DNA of 64,000 bases from positions 177,737 through 241,736 of the forward strand of contig QEVF01000003.1 in the NCBI GenBank assembly GCA_003576915.1. Direction: 5' to 3'. The stretch is from Planctomycetota bacterium. GTDB taxonomy: Bacteria > Planctomycetota > UBA8742 > UBA2392. Positions 43,767 through 51,777 of this stretch are shown here, piece by piece. The translations under genes and the position numbers were made by a program. The notes under the pieces were generated by a model that worked only from the letters and a program-made list of their open reading frames with translations, was not told where the DNA came from and ran no database searches. Each line of letters starts with the position of its first letter. The stretch's first letter is position 1.

Positions 43767-44819
43767 ATGGAATCTGCCCGGAATCTGCTGCTGCTGATTG
43801 TGCCCGGCCTTTCGGTGCGACTGCTGCAGAACTATCGCCGCCAGACCAGTTATCTGTCCATGCTCGGCCGCGAGGGCTTCATGACGCCCGTGGTGCCGAT
43901 CTTCCCCGCCATCTATCCCGCGCTGGAAGCCACCTACCTCACGGGCATGCTGCCGGCCATGCACGGCATCTCCAGCGACTCGCAGGTGGACCTCGTCGCC
44001 CGCGGGTTGCGCGAAAACCGCCAGGTGGCAGACCCAGCCAAGGGCTGGATCGAAGACCGACTCACACTCTGGCACCGCGCGCGCCGGCGCCGGCCGGAAC
44101 TTGCCGTGGCCTCCCTGGGGGAACTGCCCACCGGCGTGCGCGAGCAGGGCTCCATCATGCGGCGCGTGCGGGAGGCCGGGGAATCGCTGCTCATCGCCTA
44201 TCAGGAGAGCGTTGTGGGAGTGCCCCTGGTGGACGGCAACAGGTTCAGTCGGGCCATGGCGCCGACCATGGAAAGCTTCGACGCTGACTGCTTCCGCCTC
44301 GCCCAGGCCTGCAAGGCCGCCGGCCGCGCGTTTTGCGTGATCGGCGCCAGTGCCCTGACGCCCGTGAGCCGCTGTCTCGACCTGGGCCGCGAAGTCTTCG
44401 GACGCGAGGCGCCCCAGAGCGTGCTGTTTGCCCGCTCCTACTCGCAGATCCAGCACATCTACGCCGCGCCGCAGGAGGTGCCCGATCTGCTCCAGCGCCT
44501 GCGCGCCCTGGATTGCCTTGAGCGCGTGCTGACGGGCGACGATCTGGAGGAGTTCGCATTGAATCACCCCACCGCGGGCAACATCGTGGCTGTGGCGCGG
44601 CGCGACATCGGGTTCTGGCCCGGCGAAAGCCTGGATCGCTTCAAGCCGCCCATGCGGCCGCCCTCATGCAGCCACGGCCACGTGGCCGAGGACCCCCTCG
44701 ATCGACCCGTGATGATCGGCGTGGGATTTGAACAGTCCAAGGCCCTGATCGGCGCCTGCGAGGTTGCCGGAATCCTCGATCGCGTGCTCACGGGCGTGGC
44801 CGTCAACGACAAGGCCTGA
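43767..44819 (+). CDS. Alkaline-phosphatase-superfamily protein with degenerate active site
   Basis: A 350-residue protein that resembles the type I phosphodiesterase/nucleotide pyrophosphatase group. It starts LLLLIVPGLSVRLL, then has PVVPIFPAIYPALEATYLTGMLPAMHGI, and SCSHGHVAEDPLDRPVMI late. In active members the first block is usually VDGL (metal Asp) and the second FPxxTxP (nucleophile Thr). Here these read VPGL and FPAIYP, so the metal ligand and nucleophile appear lost. Normal length is kept, which argues for a non-catalytic role. The ATG at 43767 is used. A lipoprotein gene begins 1 bp after the stop. Confidence 0.65.
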   Translation: MESARNLLLLIVPGLSVRLLQNYRRQTSYLSMLGREGFMTPVVPIFPAIYPALEATYLTGMLPAMHGISSDSQVDLVARGLRENRQVADPAKGWIEDRLTLWHRARRRRPELAVASLGELPTGVREQGSIMRRVREAGESLLIAYQESVVGVPLVDGNRFSRAMAPTMESFDADCFRLAQACKAAGRAFCVIGASALTPVSRCLDLGREVFGREAPQSVLFARSYSQIQHIYAAPQEVPDLLQRLRALDCLERVLTGDDLEEFALNHPTAGNIVAVARRDIGFWPGESLDRFKPPMRPPSCSHGHVAEDPLDRPVMIGVGFEQSKALIGACEVAGILDRVLTGVAVNDKA

Positions 44820-44820
44820 C

Positions 44821-45372
44821 ATGACACGCTGGCTTTCACTCCTGCTGGTACTGGGCCTGGCGTCCTGCGCCTCGACACCTCCGCCACTGGCCACGGTGGC
44901 CCGAGAGCCCCTGGGGCTCATGCCGCTGAGAAACCTCGCCGGCGTGCCCCTGAAGGTGCCGGCCATCTACTTCGGCGACGCTCTGGGCACCGCCGAAGCG
45001 CTCGAAGTGGAGAAGCTTGACCTGATGCAGTTGGGGCGTGCCGCCCTGCTGGCCCGGTTGCGCGAGCGCGGCTATGCCATCGACCTCGTAGAGGAGCCCG
45101 GGATGCGGGTTACGCTGCACGGGGCCATCACGCGCTTTGACCTCGATGCACTGAAGGAAACGGGCCGCATCACGCTGGGTTTGGTTGTCATGGTGGTCAA
45201 CGCCGCGGGCGCCGAGGTGGGGCAGGCGGCGGTGGAACGCGAGTTCCAGCTCATGGCCCGCGCGCCCAACGAAGGCGGCGCCCTGGGCGAGGCACGCTTC
45301 ATCGAGGCGCGGCTCAAAGCCTACGTGGAAGCGCTGGCGCAGGAAGCCGTGGACCTGCTGGACGGCCGCTGA
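44821..45372 (+). CDS. Lipoprotein of unknown function
   Basis: A 183-residue lipoprotein with lipobox LGLASC (Cys16). After a short Pro-rich linker the domain has alternating strands and helices (ALLARLRERGYAIDLVEEPGMRVTLHGAITRFDL, shown here only in part by these blocks). The pattern of an Arg-rich helix followed by VTLHGAI and LGLVVMVVNAAG resembles small outer-membrane or transport-auxiliary lipoproteins, but no family can be named. It begins 1 bp after the phosphatase-like gene, so the two are coupled. Confidence 0.7.
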   Translation: MTRWLSLLLVLGLASCASTPPPLATVAREPLGLMPLRNLAGVPLKVPAIYFGDALGTAEALEVEKLDLMQLGRAALLARLRERGYAIDLVEEPGMRVTLHGAITRFDLDALKETGRITLGLVVMVVNAAGAEVGQAAVEREFQLMARAPNEGGALGEARFIEARLKAYVEALAQEAVDLLDGR

Positions 45373-45429
45373 CTGGCCGGTCCTGAACTGCCCACTTGCA
45401 GGTTGGCCAACGGGAGAGATAAGGGCCCC

Positions 45430-45882
45430 ATGGGCTCTGCCAGACAGCGATTTGACGACCTTGCCGGCGCGCTCAACTTTGGCGCTGCGCAGACGGCCAG
45501 CATCCGTGAAAGCCTGAACCTGCTGCTGCCGCGCCTGGGCGAACTGGTAGGGAGCTTTGACGCCGCGCTGAAGTGCCCGGCCGGGGCCCGGTTGTTTGCA
45601 GGCCTGGAGGGCGAGAGGCGCGACCAGCTTCAGAGCCTGATGGCGAGCTTCATCCTGCGGACGGTGAATTGCAACTTCGACGAGGCCTATTGCGACTATG
45701 CCGTCGAAGTGTCGGGGGGCGGGCAGGTTCCGCCCGGCTTTTTTGCTCTGGGGCTGTCTCTGGCGCAGGACTTCGTGTGCGGCGCGCTTCCCGCCGTCGA
45801 AAGGGACAGCGCGAAACTGAGCGCCATGCTCACGGCCTGGAACCGGCTGCTGGCCGTGCTGAAGGAGCTCACACGCCCATGA
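45430..45882 (+). CDS. Protoglobin-like protein lacking the heme-binding His
   Basis: A 150-residue all-helical protein. The order of blocks resembles a protoglobin or globin-coupled sensor domain: NLLLPRLGELVGSFDAAL, ARLFAGLEG, LQSLMASFILRTVNCNFDEAY, then VPPGFFALGLSLAQDF. In heme-binding members the segment before the last block is IGxxHxxxGLPP, with the proximal His. Here it reads AVEVSGGGQVPP, with no His. It may be a heme-free sensor domain. The ATG at 45430 is used; a TTG at 45403 is possible. Its stop overlaps the next ATG by 4 bp. Confidence 0.55.
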   Translation: MGSARQRFDDLAGALNFGAAQTASIRESLNLLLPRLGELVGSFDAALKCPAGARLFAGLEGERRDQLQSLMASFILRTVNCNFDEAYCDYAVEVSGGGQVPPGFFALGLSLAQDFVCGALPAVERDSAKLSAMLTAWNRLLAVLKELTRP

Positions 45883-46589
45883 CCCCCGAGGCTACGGCAC
45901 GGGAGTTCGTTCAACGCCTGCGGCGCTGCGCCGACCGGGCCCGTATGGCGGCGACGTTGAGCTACTATCCTTCGGCCCAGGAGAACCTGGGTGTCTCCAC
46001 GCCCCGCATGCGCGCACTGGTGCGCGAGTACAGGCCGCGCCTGAAGGCCCAAAGCCCGGGGCAGGTACTTGCCCTGGTCCGCGCGATCCTCGATCAGAAT
46101 ACCCTTGAAGGCCGGCAGGCCGCCTATGAGCTGCTGGCGGGGCACAGGCCCGCCATGGCCTCCCTCAAGGCCCGGGATGTCCGGCAACTGGGCCGGGGGA
46201 TCGACAACTGGGCCAGTGTGGACGGCTTCTGCTGCACGATTGCCGGCCAGGCCTGGCGCAACGGCGTTTTGAGTGATCGCGAACTGGAACGCTGGTCCCG
46301 CAGCCGGAGCCGCTGGTGGCGGCGGGCCGCGCTTGTGGCCACGGTGCCGTTGAACGTCAAAAGCCGCGGGGGCAAGGGCGACAGCGCACGCACTTTGGCG
46401 CAGTGCGAACGACTCGCCGGCGATCACGATGACATGGTGGCCAAGGCCTTGAGCTGGGCCCTGCGCGAGCTCATCCGCTGGGATCGCAAGGGAGTCGAGG
46501 CCTTTCTGGCGCGGCACGACAAAAGGCTTGCGCGCCGCGTGGTGAGGGAGGTGAAGCGCAAGCTCGAAACGGGCCGTAAGTCCGGGTGA
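45879..46589 (+). CDS. AlkD-like DNA alkylation repair protein
   Basis: A 236-residue helical-repeat protein of the DNA alkylation repair (AlkC/AlkD, PF08713) type. Recognised blocks are YYPSAQENLGVSTPRMRALVRE, the helix pair around GRQAAYELLAGHRP, IDNWASVDGFC, SRWWRRAALVATVPL and DDMVAKALSWALRELIRWDRKGVEAFL. AlkD enzymes excise N3- and N7-alkylpurines through HEAT-like repeats. IDNWASVD and the RRAALVA block are the typical active-site surface, with Asp and Trp kept. Translationally coupled to the protoglobin-like gene. Confidence 0.85.
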   Translation: MTPEATAREFVQRLRRCADRARMAATLSYYPSAQENLGVSTPRMRALVREYRPRLKAQSPGQVLALVRAILDQNTLEGRQAAYELLAGHRPAMASLKARDVRQLGRGIDNWASVDGFCCTIAGQAWRNGVLSDRELERWSRSRSRWWRRAALVATVPLNVKSRGGKGDSARTLAQCERLAGDHDDMVAKALSWALRELIRWDRKGVEAFLARHDKRLARRVVREVKRKLETGRKSG

Positions 46590-46955
46590 GGATGAGGACC
46601 GGCTGTTTCTGGGGATCGGGATTCCGCTTGAGCATCCGCCCCCTGACTTCCACAATATTTCTAACTCGGCGATGATTTGGTATAGACTCGGCGGCCGTGA
46701 CATTAGCTGCGCCCTGAATGCTGGCCGGCCGACACGTGTGATTTACTGCTCGTTTATGCTTGATTTTTGGCGACAGTTGAGGACTTTCCTTGCAGTGGGA
46801 CACTCATAGTGCACATACTGCACAAAGCAAAGTGAAACAGTTTGGCGTTGAATAGTTCGGTATTTTCGAGTGCAGGATTCCATTCCGATACCTCATGCTC
46901 AAGCCGCGTCGCCGCTCGGGGGCTGAAGGGCGACAATCTCTCAGGGAGAAGGCCA
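46590..46955 (+). promoter_or_regulatory. AT-richer intergenic region upstream of the Fis-type regulator
   Basis: This 366-bp gap is visibly richer in A and T than its surroundings and has no convincing gene. A TATAGA (46681-46686) may be a -10 box, with a poor -35 (TTTCTA, 46658-46663). Short direct and inverted repeats of TGCA occur around 46810-46832. A strong ribosome-binding site (AGGGAGAAGG) precedes the GTG at 46956. A long controlled leader is likely. Confidence 0.4.
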
Positions 46956-49178
46956 GTGTCCACGAACGTCGCAGTTCTCTCCAGTACCCGGCACATCATC
47001 GCGACGCATCGCAGCCTGGCGCGACTCGTTCAATACGGGCAGGAATTCGCCGCGGGTGAAGTGGCGCAGGGTCGGCGCGTGATCTGGGCGCCCTGCCACG
47101 CCCTTGGCCGCTCTCTCAGCCTGAGAAGCTGGATCATCGAACAGGCCAACGAACTTCTCGGCGCCTCCTCTTCCGTGGATGCCCCGACGCTGCTGTCCGG
47201 CGCGGCTGACTGCGTCGTGATCGCCGATCCGGGCGTGGCCGACCGCGAGAGCCTGCGCTGGCTTTCCGACATGCTGGCCTGCGCCGAGGAAGTCAAGGGC
47301 GTAACGGCGGCTCCGCCGCTGCCGCGCCTGGTGGTGCTGCTGCCGTTGCGCGTCAGCGGTGCGGACGCGGTGCACGATTTTACGAACCAGTTGATTTCCC
47401 TGGGAAGCGAGGACGCCAAGCTGGTGGGGCGCGAGGCCGACTTGTCAACCATCGAGATTGACGGCCTGCTGCGCGCCATGCCTCTGCGCAACCACGTGTT
47501 CCAGGCGGCCGTGAGTCTGGCTCCTTTGCCCCTGTCACGCGAGGAGTACCACGAATTGATGGAGGAGGCCTCGGCCTCCCAGGCGGAGTTCGACGCCCTG
47601 TTCGGTTCGCCGCTTTATGCCGAAGTTTCGGGGTATCTCGTGCCGACCTCCACCGAAGTGCGCGAGCGCCTGCGCGCCAATCTCCCCCCGGAGGCGCTGA
47701 CGCGTGGCGCAAAGCTGCTGCTTGAGGTCTGCCGCAGTCGCCTCGAGGCCCTGCCCGACGCCGCCATCGAACTTCATGCCCGCGCCGGAGACCAGAAGCA
47801 GGCGGCGCGTCTGGCCAAGCGCCGCGTCAATGACCACGAACTTGCGGGGCGCTTCTCCGAGGCGTTGCGCGTGCTGCGCCTGGGGCGCGAACTGGGTTTT
47901 GCCATCGACAGCGCCACGCCGGAAATCGACGAGGCCCGCACGGCTGGCTTCATGGCTGAAGTCGGTGATTTCGCGGCTGCGCGGGAAATCGTCAAACCGC
48001 TGATCCGGCGCCGCAACCTCTATCGCAATTCGGAGTTTGTCGAGTCCCTTGCCCTGGCCATGCGCGCCCTGGCCATGAAGGACAACTTCGAGCCCCGCAT
48101 GGCCGACAGCCTGCTGCGCCGCGCCATCCGCCTCAACCGCGGCGACCTCGACAGCAAGGTGAGGCTTACCGTGCTGCGTGTTTCGCTGCTGCGCTCGGGT
48201 GCCTTTGGCCTGGATGAGCGGGCAGACTGGCTTTTGACCCACGTCAACCAGGAAACCCTAAGCAAGGTCAGCGCTGCCACCCAGGCTCTGTATCTGCTCG
48301 AAACCGGACGGCAACTTGCCCAGGACGGCATGTACAAGCGCGCCTACAAGCGCCTGCGCCGCATGATTTCGCTCGCGGGTTCCGACCAGCAGCTGGCCTC
48401 GGCCCTCCTGCTCATGTCCCGCTGCCGCCTGCACTTCGCCGACACCGAAGGTGCTACGCGCTTTGCCGCCGGCTCCATTCAGTATGGCCTGCGCAGCGCC
48501 ACACTCAGCCTGGTGCGGGAGGCCGCGGCCCTGCTGCGCAACGCAGGCCAGCAGGCCCAGGCCGAGATCAAGCCTCGGCGACGCGACAAGGTCAAACCGC
48601 GCCTGGCACAGGTCGATGTGCCGACGCGCGTGGTGGCGCCGCCGGAACAGATGTTTGACATTCTCCAGCGCCGCTTCGGTGTGCTGCGCTGGGCCCGGCG
48701 CCGTGCCGGCAAAGTCGAGTCATACGGGTCGACCAATCCGCCCGTGGCCGACAGCACGGCCGTGTATGAAGAGGTCGAAGGCCAGGTCAAGCGCGTCTCC
48801 AAGGATGGCGGCGGCAGCGGCGTACGTGCTGTGGTTCTGCTTCGCCATGGCGGCGATGACCTCGTGCATCTCTCGGCCGATGCTCCTTCAGACGTCACCG
48901 ACGAAAGCATCGTGCGCTTCCTTCTCGGCGACCGCGATACCACCCCGCTTATGGATACGGGCACGCCCTCGCGCAAAAACGTAGTCGATGAGTACATGCG
49001 GCGCGCCACCAGCCAGCCCGCCAAGCGCGGCTTGCACAAGGCCATCGAAACGCTTTTCAACAAGGACCTGTTGCTCTACCTTGAGGACCAGGGCTTCACC
49101 AAGGAGGACATGGCCGCCCACCTTGGAGTCAGCCGCGCCACGCTGTATCGCATGTATGCCCGGGCCGGATTGAACTAA
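46956..49178 (+). CDS. Large regulator with C-terminal Fis-type helix-turn-helix
   Basis: A 740-residue protein starting at GTG 46956, with an excellent ribosome-binding site. Residues about 1-230 have an alpha/beta pattern (TRHIIATHRSLARL, DCVVIADPG, RLVVLLPLRV) but no Walker A motif. Residues about 270-560 are helical and TPR-like. A Ser/Lys linker leads to a C-terminal Fis-type HTH, EDMAAHLGVSRATLYRMYARAGL (in two blocks here: EDMAAHLGVSRATLYR and MYARAGL). The last motif is the sigma54-activator DNA-binding form, yet the AAA+ domain is missing. It is probably a transcription regulator; targets may include the redox genes just downstream (inference). Confidence 0.7.
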   Translation: MSTNVAVLSSTRHIIATHRSLARLVQYGQEFAAGEVAQGRRVIWAPCHALGRSLSLRSWIIEQANELLGASSSVDAPTLLSGAADCVVIADPGVADRESLRWLSDMLACAEEVKGVTAAPPLPRLVVLLPLRVSGADAVHDFTNQLISLGSEDAKLVGREADLSTIEIDGLLRAMPLRNHVFQAAVSLAPLPLSREEYHELMEEASASQAEFDALFGSPLYAEVSGYLVPTSTEVRERLRANLPPEALTRGAKLLLEVCRSRLEALPDAAIELHARAGDQKQAARLAKRRVNDHELAGRFSEALRVLRLGRELGFAIDSATPEIDEARTAGFMAEVGDFAAAREIVKPLIRRRNLYRNSEFVESLALAMRALAMKDNFEPRMADSLLRRAIRLNRGDLDSKVRLTVLRVSLLRSGAFGLDERADWLLTHVNQETLSKVSAATQALYLLETGRQLAQDGMYKRAYKRLRRMISLAGSDQQLASALLLMSRCRLHFADTEGATRFAAGSIQYGLRSATLSLVREAAALLRNAGQQAQAEIKPRRRDKVKPRLAQVDVPTRVVAPPEQMFDILQRRFGVLRWARRRAGKVESYGSTNPPVADSTAVYEEVEGQVKRVSKDGGGSGVRAVVLLRHGGDDLVHLSADAPSDVTDESIVRFLLGDRDTTPLMDTGTPSRKNVVDEYMRRATSQPAKRGLHKAIETLFNKDLLLYLEDQGFTKEDMAAHLGVSRATLYRMYARAGLN

Positions 49179-49342
49179 AGCAAGGTCTGCAATAGGTTTG
49201 CATCGTTTTCAATGGTCCTGAGAAACTCGCGATTTGATGTTTGAAGTGCGAAATTGCGGTATTTGCACAAGTGACACCAGGTGCCACTGGCCTGGAGGGA
49301 ACTCCGTGCTAGCATTGCCGCCTCTGAATTTCGGAGTGGAAC

Positions 49343-49645
49343 ATGCCTGTTGTGACCGTGCAGAACGAAGCCCTGCAGTTTGAAGTGGAGGCCAACGCCA
49401 ATCTGCTGGAGGCGCTCAAGAAGAACGGCTGCTCGCCCTACGGTCTGATGAGCAAGTTCGCGCCCTTCCTTTTCAAGGGCGCCGACGACGTGCTGGTCAT
49501 TGAGGGTCGCCGAAACCTCTCGGAGCCGACCGAGAAGGAAAAGACCATCCTGGGCCCGCGCCTGGACGAGAACTTCCGCCTCGCCGGCGAAACCCTGGTC
49601 AACGGCGACATCGAGATTCACACGGCAGCCCGCATCAAGGTCTGA
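49343..49645 (+). CDS. 2Fe-2S-ferredoxin-fold protein without cluster cysteines
   Basis: A 100-residue protein with the order of a plant-type ferredoxin of the kind in which SPPTExExxxLG and LAC follow the cluster loop. It has VTVQNEALQFEVEANANLLEALKKNG, then LSEPTEKEKTILGPRLDENFRLAGETLVNGDIEIH. The four Cys ligands are missing: the cluster loop reads GCSPYGLMSKFAPFLFKG with one Cys (Cys30), and the usual RLAC is RLAG. The fold may now serve for binding rather than electron transfer. A hairpin terminator follows. Confidence 0.6.
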   Translation: MPVVTVQNEALQFEVEANANLLEALKKNGCSPYGLMSKFAPFLFKGADDVLVIEGRRNLSEPTEKEKTILGPRLDENFRLAGETLVNGDIEIHTAARIKV

Positions 49646-49680
49646 CCCGTCTTGCGTATGCTGGGCCCTGCGTCGTCGAT

Positions 49681-49706
49681 GGCAGCCGCAAGTATTTGCG
49701 GCTGCC
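49681..49706 (+). terminator. Candidate terminator after the ferredoxin-fold gene
   Basis: A perfect 11-bp stem (49681-49691 with 49696-49706) and GTAT loop are followed by TGCTTT. It lies 35 bp after the stop, upstream of the second selenoprotein gene. Confidence 0.65.
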
Positions 49707-49827
49707 TGCTTTGGAGGCGACAATTTCTGCCCTCAAAGCATGCAATGGCCGTAAGCAAAGGGGCTTCTCCCACACTAGATTGGGTCCGCCCATAAGGGTG
49801 GCATTACGTCATTCGGAGACGAATTCT

Positions 49828-50808
49828 ATGAAGACGCTGGCATGGGCATTTCTCCTGGCCGCGCTGAGTCTGGCTGCGCCCCTGAGTGCGCAGCTCAAGG
49901 GCAAGCCGGCGCCGGATTTCTCGGCGGGTGAAAGTTTGACGGCAAGGCAGGACCACCGCACCCTCGCGGACTGCAAGGCTGAGGTCGTCCTGATCAAACT
50001 GTGGGGCATCAAGTGACCGCCCTGTGTGAAGGCGTTGCCTTCACTCCAGGGTCTCTGGAACGAATACGGAGGTAAGGGTCTCAACATGTTTCTGCTTGAG
50101 TCCCAGGGCACCGAGGAAGGCGCCCTGAAGAAGTTCCTTTCGGACCGCGGCATCACGGCGCCGGTTTACAAGGGCGGCCTGAGCGGCTACGACGGTGATA
50201 ACGGCCTGCCTTTCACCTACGTGATCGGCGTGGACGGCACGGTGGTGTTCGAGGGTCGCGGAGACTACCACTCGGTGGTCAAGAGCGAGATGGCCAAGAT
50301 CAAGTACCCCGGCCTGGGCAAGCTGGAAGTGGCCAAGGGCCTTGAGAAGGCCGCCATGAGCTTTGTCGAGAAGCAGTTCGCCAAGGCCATCGAAGACTGC
50401 AACAAGGTGATCGAGAAGGGCAAGGACGAAGCGGCGGTCGAAGACGCGAAGTTCATCATTGATCGCTGCAACGCCGAGGGCGCGAAGATTCGCGCCAACG
50501 TGGACAAGGCCAAGGAAGAAAAGCGCTACCTCGACGCGTTTGCCGGCCTTGAAACCCTGGCCGTCGGCTTCAAGGGTATGGAGCTGGGCGATGCGGCTGC
50601 GGCTGAACTCAAGGAGCTGAAGAAGGACAAGGAAGTCAAGCGCGAGGTGGATGCCGCGACCGCCCTGCAGCGACTGATCGAAAGCCAGAAGACGGTCAAG
50701 AGCAAGACGGACCGGGCCAAACAGCTGCGCGACTTTGCCAAGAAGAACGACGGCACCCGCGCGGCTGAAGACGCCAAGACGCTGGCCGATCAGATTGAGG
50801 CGGGTTAG
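49828..50808 (+). CDS. Selenocysteine-containing exported thioredoxin/TlpA-like protein, paralog 2 (in-frame TGA)
   Basis: Read through the TGA at 50014-50016 this is a 326-residue protein, the same length as the paralog at 17019. It has a signal peptide (to about LSAQL), KPAPDF at the start of the thioredoxin fold, the active site WGIK-Sec63-PPC66, and FTYVIGVDG at the cis-Pro strand. The final about 150 residues are charged helices (KGLEKAAMSFVEKQFAKAIED; LETLAVGFKGMELG) that match the paralog segment LDRLASGFKGTESG. The ATG at 49828 has GGAG upstream. A SECIS-like stem-loop follows the TGA. Downstream is a Cys-type thioredoxin lipoprotein with WCPYC. Likely a periplasmic redox enzyme; substrate unknown. 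Confidence 0.88.
50020..50051 (+). promoter_or_regulatory. Candidate bacterial SECIS element (selenoprotein 2)
   Basis: The lower stem CCCTG (50020-50024) pairs with CAGGG (50047-50051). After a 1x2 internal loop with a U comes a perfect 8-bp stem, GTGAAGGC (50026-50033) with GCCTTCAC (50037-50044), capped by loop GUU. The loop G (50034) is 18 nt after the TGA, identical to the first element. The U in the internal loop on the 5' side recalls the bulged U of known SelB targets. Confidence 0.78.
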
Positions 50809-50832
50809 TTTCCTGCCCCAGCCTGGCTTCTG

Positions 50833-50856
50833 GGCGCCCCGGTTCGCCGGGGCGCC
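50833..50856 (+). terminator. Terminator after selenoprotein 2
   Basis: A perfect 10-bp GC stem (50833-50842 with 50847-50856), TTCG tetraloop and a TTGCTTT tail lie 24 bp after the stop. Confidence 0.75.
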
Positions 50857-50968
50857 TTGCTTTGCCGGCCTGTGCCATTTTGCAAAAAGTTGAATAACAG
50901 GCTATTGTGGCGTGTTCGTAAGACCTTGAAGCGTTGAAGCTTCTAGCGATGTTTCACCAGGAGAAACC

Positions 50969-51706
50969 ATGTCCACGATGGTCCAACGCAGTCTCAACCT
51001 CGTCCTCGCCCTGGCCTTGGGCTCGCTCGTCGTGGCCGGCTGCACGCTGGCTTCCGAGAATCCCGAGTCTGGCTACGGCACAGACGCCTCGGGCAACGAA
51101 ACCTACAAAGGCCACAACGTTTCCAAGTACCATCCGCGCCGCGCTTCGAGCGAGGAACCGGAGACGCCCAAATCCGGCGGCGGTGAGGTGTGCCCCCTGC
51201 CGCCCACGGCCGAAAAGGACGTGCTCCAGAAGTTCAAGGTGGGCGACCTGTTTCCTGACTTCGTCCTCAAGGACGTCGTCAGCGGCAAGGAAGTCAAACG
51301 CAGCGAGCACGGCAAGGGCCACTATCAGATGATATTGATGTGGGCCTCCTGGTGTCCCTACTGCCGCACCGCGCAGGAGAAGTCGGCCAAACCCATCTTC
51401 GAGGAATTGAACAAGGACGGAAAGACCCGCCTGGATGTCATTGGCGTGGGGGTCAACTTCCTGGACGACACTCCGGCGGCCCAGAAGACCTTCATCCAGA
51501 GCAACAGGATTCCGTGGACCTGCGTGTTTGACCAGGACGCCCAGGTGAAGGACGGCATCGGCAGCGACTTCATTCCGGCGGTGATTCTGCTTGATGAAAG
51601 CGGCAAGATTGTCACTTACGGCTACTACATGGACGACTACGCCCGTAAGCTCAACAACTACCTGCGCGACGCCTGCGAGTTCAAGGACAGGAACCCTGGA
51701 AAGTAG
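50969..51706 (+). CDS. Thioredoxin/TlpA-like lipoprotein (Cys form)
   Basis: A 245-residue lipoprotein with lipobox VVAGC (Cys24 when starting at ATG 50969). After a linker of about 60 residues a TlpA-type fold opens with VGDLFPDFVLKDVVSG. The active site WASWCPYC has both cysteines, followed by VGVNFLDD and the cis-Pro block DFIPAVILLDESGK. It is a membrane-anchored periplasmic thiol-disulfide oxidoreductase. It lies downstream of the Sec paralog but has its own leader of 112 bp after the terminator. An ATG three codons later is an alternative start. Confidence 0.85.
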   Translation: MSTMVQRSLNLVLALALGSLVVAGCTLASENPESGYGTDASGNETYKGHNVSKYHPRRASSEEPETPKSGGGEVCPLPPTAEKDVLQKFKVGDLFPDFVLKDVVSGKEVKRSEHGKGHYQMILMWASWCPYCRTAQEKSAKPIFEELNKDGKTRLDVIGVGVNFLDDTPAAQKTFIQSNRIPWTCVFDQDAQVKDGIGSDFIPAVILLDESGKIVTYGYYMDDYARKLNNYLRDACEFKDRNPGK

Positions 51707-51777
51707 CAGACGCCGTCGGACGCCTTGGCGTGATGCAGCCCGGGCCAAGCCGATGATCGAAGATTGGCCACCGAGAC

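Noticed and set aside
43677-44567. N-terminal extension of the GNAT protein
   Set aside because: Antisense to the phosphatase-like gene, with no acetyltransferase similarity.
50026-50808. Separate gene starting at GTG after the second TGA
   Set aside because: Same reasons; the upstream 62 codons supply the signal peptide and the first part of the fold in the same frame.
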